A stretch of 64,000 nucleotides of DNA from Zeimonas sp003577305. GTDB taxonomy: Bacteria > Pseudomonadota > Gammaproteobacteria > Burkholderiales > Burkholderiaceae_E. The notes below the pieces were generated by a model, which was not told where the DNA came from, did not search any database, and saw only the letters and a list, made by a program, of their open reading frames with translations. Location of the stretch: NCBI GenBank assembly GCA_030263385.1, contig SZOX01000017.1:1-64000 (forward strand), in the 5' to 3' direction. The position numbers were made by a program, and so were the translations under genes. Below, one piece after another: positions 40,642-48,568 of the stretch; positions within the stretch are counted from its first letter, which is position 1, and each line of letters begins with the position of its first letter.

Positions 40642-41447
40642 TGCGGTCGCCGTTTCTCGTCGAGCAGCCGCGCGAGGCGCGCGCGCAGCTCTTCGGATGC
40701 GAGGCTCTCGCGGTACGCGTCGGCCATCGACGCCATCGCCGCGCGGCCGGCCTCGCTCTCCAGGCCGGCGCGCGCGAGCGCGTGCAGGTGCTGCTTCATC
40801 TGCGCGACCACGCCGGGTGCGGTGCGCGAAATGTTGTCCAGGTAGGCGTCGACGCGCGTGCACAGCGCGTCGCGCGGCACCAGGTCGGTGAGGAAACCGA
40901 TGCGCAGCATCTCGTCGGATTCGATCGTCATCGCGGTGAGCATCAGCTTGCTCGCTGCGGGCAGGCCGAGCCGCGTCAGGTAACGTCGCAGGCCGCCGGG
41001 GTAGTAGTGCAGGCCGAACTTCGCGGCCGGCATGAACATCTTCAGTCCGGGCGAGCCGATGCGGAAGTCGCAGCACAGCGCGAGGTCGGTCGCACCGCCG
41101 TAGACGCTGCCGTTGAGCGCCGCGATCGTCGGGAACGGCAGCGTTTCGAGCGCGTCGAGCATGCGCTCGAAGCGCGCGTCGAGTTCGTCGACGATCGCCT
41201 GCAGCGTGTAGCCCGAGCTGAAGGTCTTCTCGCCGGCGCCGGTGATCACCAGCGCGCGCGTGCCCCCGCCGGTGGCCAGCTGCTCGAACAGCGCGAGCAG
41301 CGCGTCGACGTCGGCCGGGTCGAGGCGGTTGTGTTCGGCCGGACGGTTCAGCGTGAGCCGCACGAGGTTGCCGGCGCGCTGCGCGAGCGGGGCGCCCGCG
41401 TGCGCGGCGAGCGGTTCGGCGGCGACGCCGGCGAAGCGGTCAGCCAC
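40638..41447 (-). CDS. enoyl-CoA hydratase/isomerase family protein
   Basis: 269 residues from the GTG at 41447. The crotonase core shows R-L-T-L-N-R-P-A-E-H-N, F-S-S-G-Y-T-L (first oxyanion-hole region, usually S-A-G-x-D) and A-A-L-N-G-S-V-Y-G-G-A-T-D-L-A-L-C-C-D-F (second). The catalytic Glu pair of true hydratases is not obvious. It overlaps the cupin gene by 8 bp and the sugar dehydrogenase by 4 bp, so it belongs to the RuBisCO-like operon. Confidence 0.9.
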   Translation of the reverse strand: MADRFAGVAAEPLAAHAGAPLAQRAGNLVRLTLNRPAEHNRLDPADVDALLALFEQLATGGGTRALVITGAGEKTFSSGYTLQAIVDELDARFERMLDALETLPFPTIAALNGSVYGGATDLALCCDFRIGSPGLKMFMPAAKFGLHYYPGGLRRYLTRLGLPAASKLMLTAMTIESDEMLRIGFLTDLVPRDALCTRVDAYLDNISRTAPGVVAQMKQHLHALARAGLESEAGRAAMASMADAYRESLASEELRARLARLLDEKRRPQ

Positions 41448-41907
41448 TGCTTTCGTCTCCGGTGCGGATGAACGCGGCGACCTGCGGCGTGCGCCGCAGC
41501 GCGGCGAGTTCCTGCGCATCGGGCAGTTGCGGGCGGTCGCGATCCTTGTCGACCAGGCACAGGAAGCCGAGCGGCGAATCGGCGTCGGCCCGGAACTGGT
41601 GCCAGGCGAGCGGCGGCACCCTGACCAGGTCGTGCGCCGCCACCGCATGCACCTGGTCGCCGACCAGGCAGCGGCCGCGCCCGCGCAGGATCATGACCGC
41701 GTGCGCATGCCGATGGCGCTCGAGCGTGGAGTAGCCGCCGGGCGCGATCTCGAAGTAGCGCCATTCGCAGGGCAGGTCGTGCTCGTGAAACAGCACCTGC
41801 CGCGTGATGTCGCGAAACGGCGCGCTGCCTTCTTCCTTGTAGCGCGCGAGGTCGACGCGCTCCCAGCGGAAGCCGGGCTGCGCCTTGCGGATCGGGGAGT
41901 CGGTCAT
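41440..41907 (-). CDS. cupin-domain protein next to the RuBisCO-like gene
   Basis: 155 residues. The cupin motif is H-R-H-A-H-A-V-M-I-L-R-G-R-G-R-C (three His) with V-R-V-P-P-L-A-W-H-Q-F as second motif. Upstream it reads F-R-D-I-T-R-Q-V-L-F. A cupin beside a RuBisCO-like protein recalls the Rhodospirillum rubrum pair of the MTA-isoprenoid shunt, where the cupin releases methanethiol from methylthioxylulose 5-phosphate. This link is inference. It follows the RuBisCO-like gene by 2 bp. Confidence 0.85.
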   Translation of the reverse strand: MTDSPIRKAQPGFRWERVDLARYKEEGSAPFRDITRQVLFHEHDLPCEWRYFEIAPGGYSTLERHRHAHAVMILRGRGRCLVGDQVHAVAAHDLVRVPPLAWHQFRADADSPLGFLCLVDKDRDRPQLPDAQELAALRRTPQVAAFIRTGDESSG

Positions 41908-41909
41908 GA

Positions 41910-43061
41910 TCAGGATTGCCGCGCTTCGAAGGCCTGTGCCACCCTTGCGGCGAATGCGCCGGCGCGCGCCGGCATCGCGTCGCCCGCGGCCAGCAGGTTG
42001 CCGCCGATCAGCAGCATCGTATCGGGTCCGTAGTCGTCGAGCATCTCCGCGACCCGCTCCACGCTCATGCCGCCCGCGGCCACCGGCAACGCCGGCGCGT
42101 GCGCGCCCAGCGGCGCGCGAGCGGCGGCGGCAATTGCCAGGCAGTCGTCGCGCGGGTAGCTGAAGCGCCCGCCCCAGTTGGGAAAGATGGTCGCGTCGGC
42201 GCCGAAGAGCCGGAACAGCTGCCCGAGCAGCAGCGGCGCGGCGATGCGGGCCTGCCCCGCGAGCGCCGGGTGCGCGAGCAGCAGCACGCCGGCCTCGGCG
42301 CGTACCTGTTCGACGAAGCCGGGCACGCCGAGGATCATCGGGCAGGCGAGCGCGGCCGCGACGCCTTCGTCGCGCAGCAGCGCGAGTTGTGCGGCCAGTC
42401 GCCGCGGGCCGCCCGACAGGCTGGGCGCGTAGACCGAGCGATGCCCGGCGAGCGCGTCGCCGTCCTGCGCTTTCTCGCGGTTGGCGCGCTCGATCGCCGC
42501 CTGCACCCGCGGCACGCGCTGCGCGAACGGCGCGCAGGCCTGGTCGGCGATGCCGTGGTCGTCCTTGATCACGTCGATGCCGGCGCGCGCGAAGGCGTAG
42601 GCCAGCGCGGCCAGCGCTTCGGGCGCGAGCCCCTGCGGCTTGAGCGCGGTGCAGCTCAGCGGCCGGCGGGTGCCTGCAGCGCCCACTGCGGCGCGCCAGC
42701 CGTCGATGCCGTAGCGCGGCCCGGGCAGCGCGGCGAGCATCGGCGCCGGCAACTGCAGGTCGACCAACCCCACGTCGGGCTGCAGCGAGCAGTTGCCGAA
42801 CAGCACGTTCATCAACTGGCCGGGTTCGCCGCCCACAGTCTCGGCAGCGAGCGCGATCTGCACGTCGAAGCTTCCGGGCGCATCGCGCACGGGTTCGATC
42901 GACTGCACCTTGCCGACCACTTCGCTGCGCACGCGCGCGTCGCGCACCGCCTCGGGCGGCATCTCGATCGACTGCTCGATCGCGAGCGCCTGCGCGCGCG
43001 CCTCGATCGCCCCGGAAGGGCATCGGATGCGATAGCGGGCCGACATGCGCTCGGACGACAT
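41910..43061 (-). CDS. RuBisCO-like protein (form IV)
   Basis: 383 residues, short for a RuBisCO large subunit and typical of form IV. It retains T-A-L-K-P-Q-G-L (Lys of the active-site K-P-x-x-G region), and I-K-D-D-H where true RuBisCO has K-D-D-E: the carbamate Lys and first Asp are present, but His replaces the Glu. The loop-6 region reads F-P-N-W-G-G-R-F-S-Y in place of G-K-L-E-G, so CO2 fixation is excluded. Known form IV enzymes enolise or isomerise sugar phosphates in methylthio-salvage or apiose pathways. The neighbouring cupin favours the former. It is the first gene of a five-gene minus operon. Confidence 0.88.
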   Translation of the reverse strand: MSSERMSARYRIRCPSGAIEARAQALAIEQSIEMPPEAVRDARVRSEVVGKVQSIEPVRDAPGSFDVQIALAAETVGGEPGQLMNVLFGNCSLQPDVGLVDLQLPAPMLAALPGPRYGIDGWRAAVGAAGTRRPLSCTALKPQGLAPEALAALAYAFARAGIDVIKDDHGIADQACAPFAQRVPRVQAAIERANREKAQDGDALAGHRSVYAPSLSGGPRRLAAQLALLRDEGVAAALACPMILGVPGFVEQVRAEAGVLLLAHPALAGQARIAAPLLLGQLFRLFGADATIFPNWGGRFSYPRDDCLAIAAAARAPLGAHAPALPVAAGGMSVERVAEMLDDYGPDTMLLIGGNLLAAGDAMPARAGAFAARVAQAFEARQS

Positions 43062-43143
43062 GCGCCAAGCATAGCGCGCGGGCCGGGCGGATTAGGACGT
43101 CGGTGGAATTGCGGCCGCAACGCGGCGTCGATAGCTTGGGCGC

Positions 43144-46100
43144 ATGGCTACGACACCGATTTCCCGCAACCCGCTCCGCGGCCGAGCCGTCCTCGTTCGC
43201 CGCGCCGTCGCCGCGGCTGTCGCCTGCGGTGCGGCGATGGCGCCGGCGCTGTGCGCGGCAGCGCTCGCAACCTGCTCGCCGGCCGGCGGGGCGCCCGCCC
43301 GCGCCTCGGGCGCCGGGCTCTCGTTGGGCGGGGCGATCGGCCCCGGGGTGGGCGGCAGCGGCGTCGACGCCTTCGTCGCTCGGCTGGCCGGCGAGCCGGA
43401 CGCGCCGCCGCCCTCGGTCTGCGGGGTCGCGCCACCTGCGACGGACGCGGCCGCGCAGGCGCAAACCGGCAGCGAACCGGCCAGCCTGCCTGCGTCGGGC
43501 ATCGATCGGGCCGCCGGCAATCCGGTCGACGTGGCCACCGGCAACAAGTACCACCGCCAGGTCGACGTCGATCTGCCGCATCCCGAGTCGAGCTCGCTGT
43601 CGTCCGAAGGCCCGGCTGCCGCGCTCGGCATCGGGCAGCACGACTCGCTGCTGTTGCGCTTCGCGCGGCACTACAACAGCCGCAGCGATTTCGCGTTGTC
43701 GCTCGGGCGCGGCTGGAGCCACAGTTTCGACACGCGGCTCGCGCGCGTGCTGCGCGGCCAGCGCGTCGAATTGCAGCTCATCCAGGCCGACGGCCGGCGC
43801 ACGGTCTTCGAGCGTGGCGCCGACGGCGGCTGGGGCACCGGGCGCGTCGCCGACGGGCTGATCGAAGAGAACCCCGCCGATGCCGCGGCGAGCTTCGTCT
43901 GGCGCTGGCCGGGCGGGCGCCGCGTTGTCTTCGACGCGCAGGGCCGGCTCGCGTCGATCGTCGCTGCCGACCTCGACACGATTCGCCTGCGCCGCGACGA
44001 GGCCGGCCGGCTGGTCGAGGCGAGCGACAGCTCGGGCCGTGCGCTCGGCTTCGAGTATTCCGGTGCGCACCTGGTCGCTCTGCGGCTGCCCGACGGCCAG
44101 CGCGTCGAATACGGCTACGACGAGCACGGCCAACTGGCCACGGTGCGTTATCCCGATGGCCGCACGCTGCGGCATCACTACGAAGATGCGCGCGCCTTCC
44201 ACCTGCTCACCGGCATCACCGACGCCGACGGGCGCCGCAGCCGCTACGCGTACGACGACGCGCGCCGTGCCGTGCTGTCGCAGGCCATCGGCCGATCCGA
44301 AGCGCAGGCGCTGCGCTTCGCCTACCGGCTGCCGCCGCGCGCCGGCGCGCCGGGTTCGACCACCGTCACCGTCGGTAATCAGGTCAGCCGGTTTCGCTGG
44401 GTCGAGCGGGCGGGCAGCGGCGCGGCGCTGCTCGCCACCGACGGCGCCGGCTGCGAACAGTGCCCGCCGATGGGCGTGCGCGCTTCGCTCGATCGCGACG
44501 GGCGCATCGTGTCGATCGGATCGATGACGATCCGCCACGATGCGCTGGGCCGCGTGGTCGAGCGGCGCGTGGCCGCGGGCAGCGGCGCGGCTGGCAACAA
44601 GGCGGCCGGCAGGGAAGCGGCCAGCTCCGAAGCGAGCGACTGGGTCGAGCGGCTGCACTACGCGGAGCCCGACCCGCTGGCCGGGCCGACGCGCATCGAG
44701 CGCTCCAGCGTCGTCGCGGGCCGCACGCTGGTGCTCGCGATCGGCTACACCCGCCGCGGCCAGGTGGCCGCGATCGACGTGGCCGGGTTCGCGCCGGGGC
44801 GCGACGCGCCCGAAGCGGTCTCGGCCGCGTTGCGGCTGCAGTATGCGGAGTCCGGGCCCGCCCTCGGCAAGCTGGTGGCGATCGCGCGCGACGGCGGCAG
44901 CCAGGGCGTGGTGCGCACCGTCTTCGTCCACGATGCGCAGCGCCGGCTCGTGCGCATCGGCCACGCGGCAGTGCTCGCGCACACGATCGAGCGCGATGCG
45001 ATCGGCCGTCCGATCGTCGAACGCCTGCCCGACGGCAGCCAGCGAACGCGCGCGTTCGACGCCGGCTGGCGCCTGGCCTCGAGCAGCCAGCGCGGCGCGG
45101 GCGTGCGCTTCGAATACGACGATGCCGGGCGCCCTCGGGCGGTGGAATGGTCGGGTGGCGAGCGCTGGACGCTGCGGCTGCGCAGCGACGGCGTCGAGAT
45201 CGAGTCCAATCACGGCTGGCGGCGCAGCTTCGCCGCCGGTGGCGAACGCGCGGCTCCGGCGCCCGCGGCCACCGCGGCGCTTCCGGTGGCGATCGCGAGC
45301 GCCACGCCGGGCCGCCAGACGATCGTCGACGCGGCGGGCGCCCGCACCGATTTCCTGTACGACGACCTCGGCCGGCTGGTCGAAGTGCGCTCGGCGCGCA
45401 CGGGTTCGCGCCGGCAAGGCTACGACGCGCTCGGGCGGCTCGCGCGCATCGAGCACGCCGACGGCCGCCTCGATCTGCGCCGGCACGACTTCGCCGGCCG
45501 CGTGATGCGCCGCGAGCAGATCGCCGGCGACGAGCGCATCGTCACCCGCTTCGGCTACGAAGGCGGGCGACTCGTCACGATCGATCATCCGGTGCAGCGC
45601 TCGGTCGCGCGCCACGATGCGCTCGGTCGCCTGGTCGAACTCACGCACGAGCGCAACGGCGCCAGTTGGCGGCAGGCGTTCTCCTACGATGCGCGCGGGC
45701 GCCTCGCCACGCGCGAGTTGCCCGATGGTTCGCGGCTGCTGCAGGCCTACGACGCGCAGGGCCGCGACGATGCGCTCGGCCTGCTCGCGCCGGGGGCCAG
45801 CGAAGTGCGCTGGCTCGCGCGGCGGGCGGCGCCGCGTGGCGGCGAGTCGCTCGCGCTGGAACTGGGCAACGGCATCCGCTTCGAGCGGCAACTCGACGGC
45901 GCGGGGCGGCCGGCGTCGATGCGCTGGTTGCGCGCCGCCGCGCACTCCGAAGAGGGCGCGCCGGCCGCGCGAGCCTGGAATGCGCTCGATCCCGGCACGC
46001 TGCCGTTTCGCAGGCTGCGCTGGCATCGACTCGGGGTGCCGCTGTCGATCGATCACGAGTTCGGCGAGGATCGCTACGGCTACGACCGCTTCGGGCGCCT

Positions 46101-47844
46101 GATCGTGCGCGAACGTCACGCGCCCGATGCAGCGCCGGATGCCGCGCCCGAGCACGTCGAGTACTTCCTGCACGACGCCCTGGGCGAGCGGCTGGCGGCG
46201 CGCAGGCGCGACGGCAGCGACTGGCACGCGCCCGATCCGCGGCACAACGCGCAACCGGATGCATCGGGGCGCCCCACCCGCCTGGGCGCGCTCGCGCTGC
46301 GCTACGGCGCGCAGGGCCGCATCGTCGAGGCGCGCGGCGAGCAGGGCGCCACCCGTTATGCCTACGACGCATTCGGCGTGCGGGCCGCGCGCAGCGGGCC
46401 ATCGGGCGAACGCGGGTTCCTGCATCACGCGGGCGCGCTGGTGGCCGAGACCGATGCCGAGGGGCAGCTCGCGCGCCAGTACCTGCGCTGGCGCGGGCAG
46501 CTCGTCGCGGTGCTCGAGCATCGGCGAGCTTCCGGCGGGCGGCGCGCAGCGCCCGACTCGCTCACCTGGATCCACGTCGACCATCTCGGCGCGCCGATTG
46601 CCGCCACCGACGAAGCGGGGCGCGTGGTGTGGCGCGGCGACTTCGACGCGTTCGGGCGCCTCGCGCGCGAGCGCGGCGGCTTCCGGCAGCCGCTGCGCCT
46701 GCCAGGCCAGTACTTCGACCCCGAGACCGGCCTGCACGACAACGTGCTGCGCAGCTACGACCCCGATGCCGGCCGCTACCTCGAGCCCGATCCGCTCGGG
46801 CTCGCCGCCGGGCTGAATCCGTTTGCGTACGTCGACGGCAACCCGCTCGTGGCAACCGATCCGCTCGGCCTGCTCCTGTTCGCGTTCGACGGCACCGGCA
46901 ACGGCCCCACCGGCCAGAACGGCGAAGACATCTCCAACGTGCGCAAGTTCTTCGAGCAGTCCGACGATCCCCACAAGTGGTACATGGCCGGCGTCGGCCG
47001 CGACGACCCCGGCAGCGGCATCGAGGGCGGGGCGCTCGACCTGATCGACGCGCGCAGCGCGCGCGCCCGCGTCGACTGGATGCTCGGCACGCTCGACGCG
47101 TTCCTCGACGACTCCTGGATCGGCAAGTCCGCCCCGATCGACGTGATCGGGTTCTCGCGCGGCGCCGCGATGGCGCGCGACTTCGTCAACCGGGTCGCCA
47201 CATTGATCGACGCGCGCCATTACCTGGCGCGCGGCATCTGCGTCGACCTGCGCTTCCTCGGCCTGTGGGACACCGTTGCCCAGTTCGGGCTGCTCGGTTC
47301 GGGCAACGCGCGCTGGCAGCTGGCCATTCCGTCGGCGGTGCGCGCCGCCTTCCACGCGGTGGCGCTGAACGAGCGCCGCGCGCTGTTTCCGCTCGAGTCG
47401 GCGCTCGGCGGCGGCGGCTTCGTGGTCGAGCGCGGCTTCATCGGCGACCACTCCGACGTGGGCGGCGGCAACGCCGAGGGCGACCTCTCCGACATCTCGC
47501 TCGCCTGGATGACGCAGATGGCGCGCTCGATGGGCGTGCCGGTGCGCGAACTGCAGTACGCCGACCGCTACGTCGCCGACCCGCGAATCCACGCCCGCAA
47601 CTACAGCGGCATGGGCGACCGCTACGTCTACCGGCGCGATGCGCGCGGGCGGATTGCCGCCCGCACCACCCAGCGTGCAGGCGCGATCGGCGGCATGAGC
47701 TGGCGCGACACCGCGGCCTTCCTGGTGCCCTACACGCGTCGCGGCATCGACGGGCGCGGCCAGCCGTCGATCGTCGGCAGGGTCGACATGCGTGCCTATG
47801 CCGCGTGGCTGAAGGCCTCGTACGGCATCGAGATCGGTTACTGA
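43144..47844 (+). CDS. secreted Rhs/YD-repeat protein with C-terminal DUF2235 lipase-like domain
   Basis: 1566 residues. A basic N-terminus and hydrophobic segment (V-L-V-R-R-A-V-A-A-A-V-A) form a Sec signal. Residues ~118-260 hold the DUF6531-like start (N-P-V-D-V-A-T-G-N-K). Residues ~260-1130 hold many YD repeats, then the Rhs core D-H-L-G-A-P, G-Q-Y-F-D-P-E-T-G-L-H and D-P-L-G-L. The variable C-terminus from about 1240 is a DUF2235 alpha/beta hydrolase: F-D-G-T-G-N, nucleophile G-F-S-R-G-A-A near 1335, H-S-D-V-G-G-G near 1436, as in Tle1-type phospholipase effectors. Likely a contact-dependent or secreted toxin delivered after Rhs shell assembly. No PAAR domain and no obvious immunity gene. 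A huge antisense frame over it is a shadow. Confidence 0.92.
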   Translation: MATTPISRNPLRGRAVLVRRAVAAAVACGAAMAPALCAAALATCSPAGGAPARASGAGLSLGGAIGPGVGGSGVDAFVARLAGEPDAPPPSVCGVAPPATDAAAQAQTGSEPASLPASGIDRAAGNPVDVATGNKYHRQVDVDLPHPESSSLSSEGPAAALGIGQHDSLLLRFARHYNSRSDFALSLGRGWSHSFDTRLARVLRGQRVELQLIQADGRRTVFERGADGGWGTGRVADGLIEENPADAAASFVWRWPGGRRVVFDAQGRLASIVAADLDTIRLRRDEAGRLVEASDSSGRALGFEYSGAHLVALRLPDGQRVEYGYDEHGQLATVRYPDGRTLRHHYEDARAFHLLTGITDADGRRSRYAYDDARRAVLSQAIGRSEAQALRFAYRLPPRAGAPGSTTVTVGNQVSRFRWVERAGSGAALLATDGAGCEQCPPMGVRASLDRDGRIVSIGSMTIRHDALGRVVERRVAAGSGAAGNKAAGREAASSEASDWVERLHYAEPDPLAGPTRIERSSVVAGRTLVLAIGYTRRGQVAAIDVAGFAPGRDAPEAVSAALRLQYAESGPALGKLVAIARDGGSQGVVRTVFVHDAQRRLVRIGHAAVLAHTIERDAIGRPIVERLPDGSQRTRAFDAGWRLASSSQRGAGVRFEYDDAGRPRAVEWSGGERWTLRLRSDGVEIESNHGWRRSFAAGGERAAPAPAATAALPVAIASATPGRQTIVDAAGARTDFLYDDLGRLVEVRSARTGSRRQGYDALGRLARIEHADGRLDLRRHDFAGRVMRREQIAGDERIVTRFGYEGGRLVTIDHPVQRSVARHDALGRLVELTHERNGASWRQAFSYDARGRLATRELPDGSRLLQAYDAQGRDDALGLLAPGASEVRWLARRAAPRGGESLALELGNGIRFERQLDGAGRPASMRWLRAAAHSEEGAPAARAWNALDPGTLPFRRLRWHRLGVPLSIDHEFGEDRYGYDRFGRLIVRERHAPDAAPDAAPEHVEYFLHDALGERLAARRRDGSDWHAPDPRHNAQPDASGRPTRLGALALRYGAQGRIVEARGEQGATRYAYDAFGVRAARSGPSGERGFLHHAGALVAETDAEGQLARQYLRWRGQLVAVLEHRRASGGRRAAPDSLTWIHVDHLGAPIAATDEAGRVVWRGDFDAFGRLARERGGFRQPLRLPGQYFDPETGLHDNVLRSYDPDAGRYLEPDPLGLAAGLNPFAYVDGNPLVATDPLGLLLFAFDGTGNGPTGQNGEDISNVRKFFEQSDDPHKWYMAGVGRDDPGSGIEGGALDLIDARSARARVDWMLGTLDAFLDDSWIGKSAPIDVIGFSRGAAMARDFVNRVATLIDARHYLARGICVDLRFLGLWDTVAQFGLLGSGNARWQLAIPSAVRAAFHAVALNERRALFPLESALGGGGFVVERGFIGDHSDVGGGNAEGDLSDISLAWMTQMARSMGVPVRELQYADRYVADPRIHARNYSGMGDRYVYRRDARGRIAARTTQRAGAIGGMSWRDTAAFLVPYTRRGIDGRGQPSIVGRVDMRAYAAWLKASYGIEIGY

Positions 47845-47881
47845 GCGCGCCCGGGCGCGGTGCCGCGGCCGGCGCGCGGGT

Positions 47882-48385
47882 TCAGCCGGTTTCGGGACCG
47901 AGGCCGCAGTAGCGGCCGCCCACGTAGACGAGCGGGCGCCGGTTCGCGGTGCGCACCCGCTCGACGCGTCCGATGAACAGGAGGTGGTCGCCCGCGACCT
48001 GCGTCGAATGGGTGCGGCACTCGATGTAGGCCGCGCACCCGTCGATCAGCGGCATCCCGCCCAGGCCGGTGTGCGTCGCGACGCCGTGGAACTTGTTGCG
48101 CACCGGCGAGGCGAAGCGCCGCGAGATCGCGGCCTGGTCTTCCGCGAGGATATTCACCGCGAAGTGCCCGGCGGCTTCGAACGCGTGCCGGCTCGAACTG
48201 CGCGTGCCCAGCGACCACAGGATGAGCGGCGGATCGAGCGACAGCGAGTTGAACGAATTCACCGTCAGGCCGACGTAGACGCCGTCGGCGTCCAGTGTGC
48301 TGATCACGGTCACGCCGGTGGGAAAGCTGCCGAGCGCCCGGCGCAACGCGGCCTGGTCGATGGCGGGGAGGGTTCGGATCGTCAT
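47882..48385 (-). CDS. flavin reductase family protein
   Basis: 167 residues: L-G-S-F-P-T-G-V-T-V-I-S-T at the start, N-S-F-N-S-L-S-L-D-P-P-L-I-L-W-S, F-A-V-N-I-L-A-E-D-Q, and H-L-L-F-I-G-R-V. These are the FMN-binding split-barrel motifs of short-chain flavin reductases that supply reduced flavin to two-component monooxygenases. No monooxygenase gene is adjacent. It is divergent from icmF, and the inverted repeat at 48459-48484 lies between them. Confidence 0.93.
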   Translation of the reverse strand: MTIRTLPAIDQAALRRALGSFPTGVTVISTLDADGVYVGLTVNSFNSLSLDPPLILWSLGTRSSSRHAFEAAGHFAVNILAEDQAAISRRFASPVRNKFHGVATHTGLGGMPLIDGCAAYIECRTHSTQVAGDHLLFIGRVERVRTANRRPLVYVGGRYCGLGPETG

Positions 48386-48458
48386 TTGCGGCCGATGCTA
48401 TCCGAATCGGCGCGCCGATCGGCGCCGACCCCGCCGGGCGGCGGCGACACACCCGGAT

Positions 48459-48484
48459 AATTGACGTTGACGTAAACGTCAATT
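48459..48484. promoter_or_regulatory. perfect 10-bp inverted repeat, icmF/flavin reductase operator
   Basis: AATTGACGTT (48459-48468) and AACGTCAATT (48475-48484) are exact reverse complements separated by 6 bp. A promoter TTGACG (48461-48466)-17-TAACGT (48484-48489) for icmF is embedded in it. The TTGACGT/ACGTCAA architecture resembles sites reported for MerR-type regulators of branched-chain acyl-CoA genes (LiuR-like). I see no regulator gene nearby, so it must act in trans. Confidence 0.75.
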
Positions 48485-48568
48485 AACGTCGCAGGCTTGC
48501 CCGCCTCGCATCGCCCGCCCCTGCGGGCGATACTGGCGACGACACGCCTTGCGCACGGGATCACCGCC

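Noticed and set aside
43109..43120. TTGCGGCCGCAA palindrome between the RuBisCO-like and Rhs genes as an operator
   Set aside because: A 12-bp GC-centred palindrome is expected by chance at this G+C, and no promoter elements align with it.
41440..47592. Antisense open frame of 2050 codons opposite the Rhs gene
   Set aside because: Only its last ~156 codons (the cupin) and nothing else show homology. The rest mirrors the Rhs codons in high-G+C sequence.
47847..47858. GCGCCCGGGCGC palindrome after the Rhs stop as a bidirectional terminator
   Set aside because: No T-run on either side; short GC palindromes are frequent in this base composition.
44460..47912. Second plus-strand frame of 1150 codons inside the Rhs gene
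   Set aside because: Arg-rich +1 shadow of the YD-repeat codons; no independent homology.
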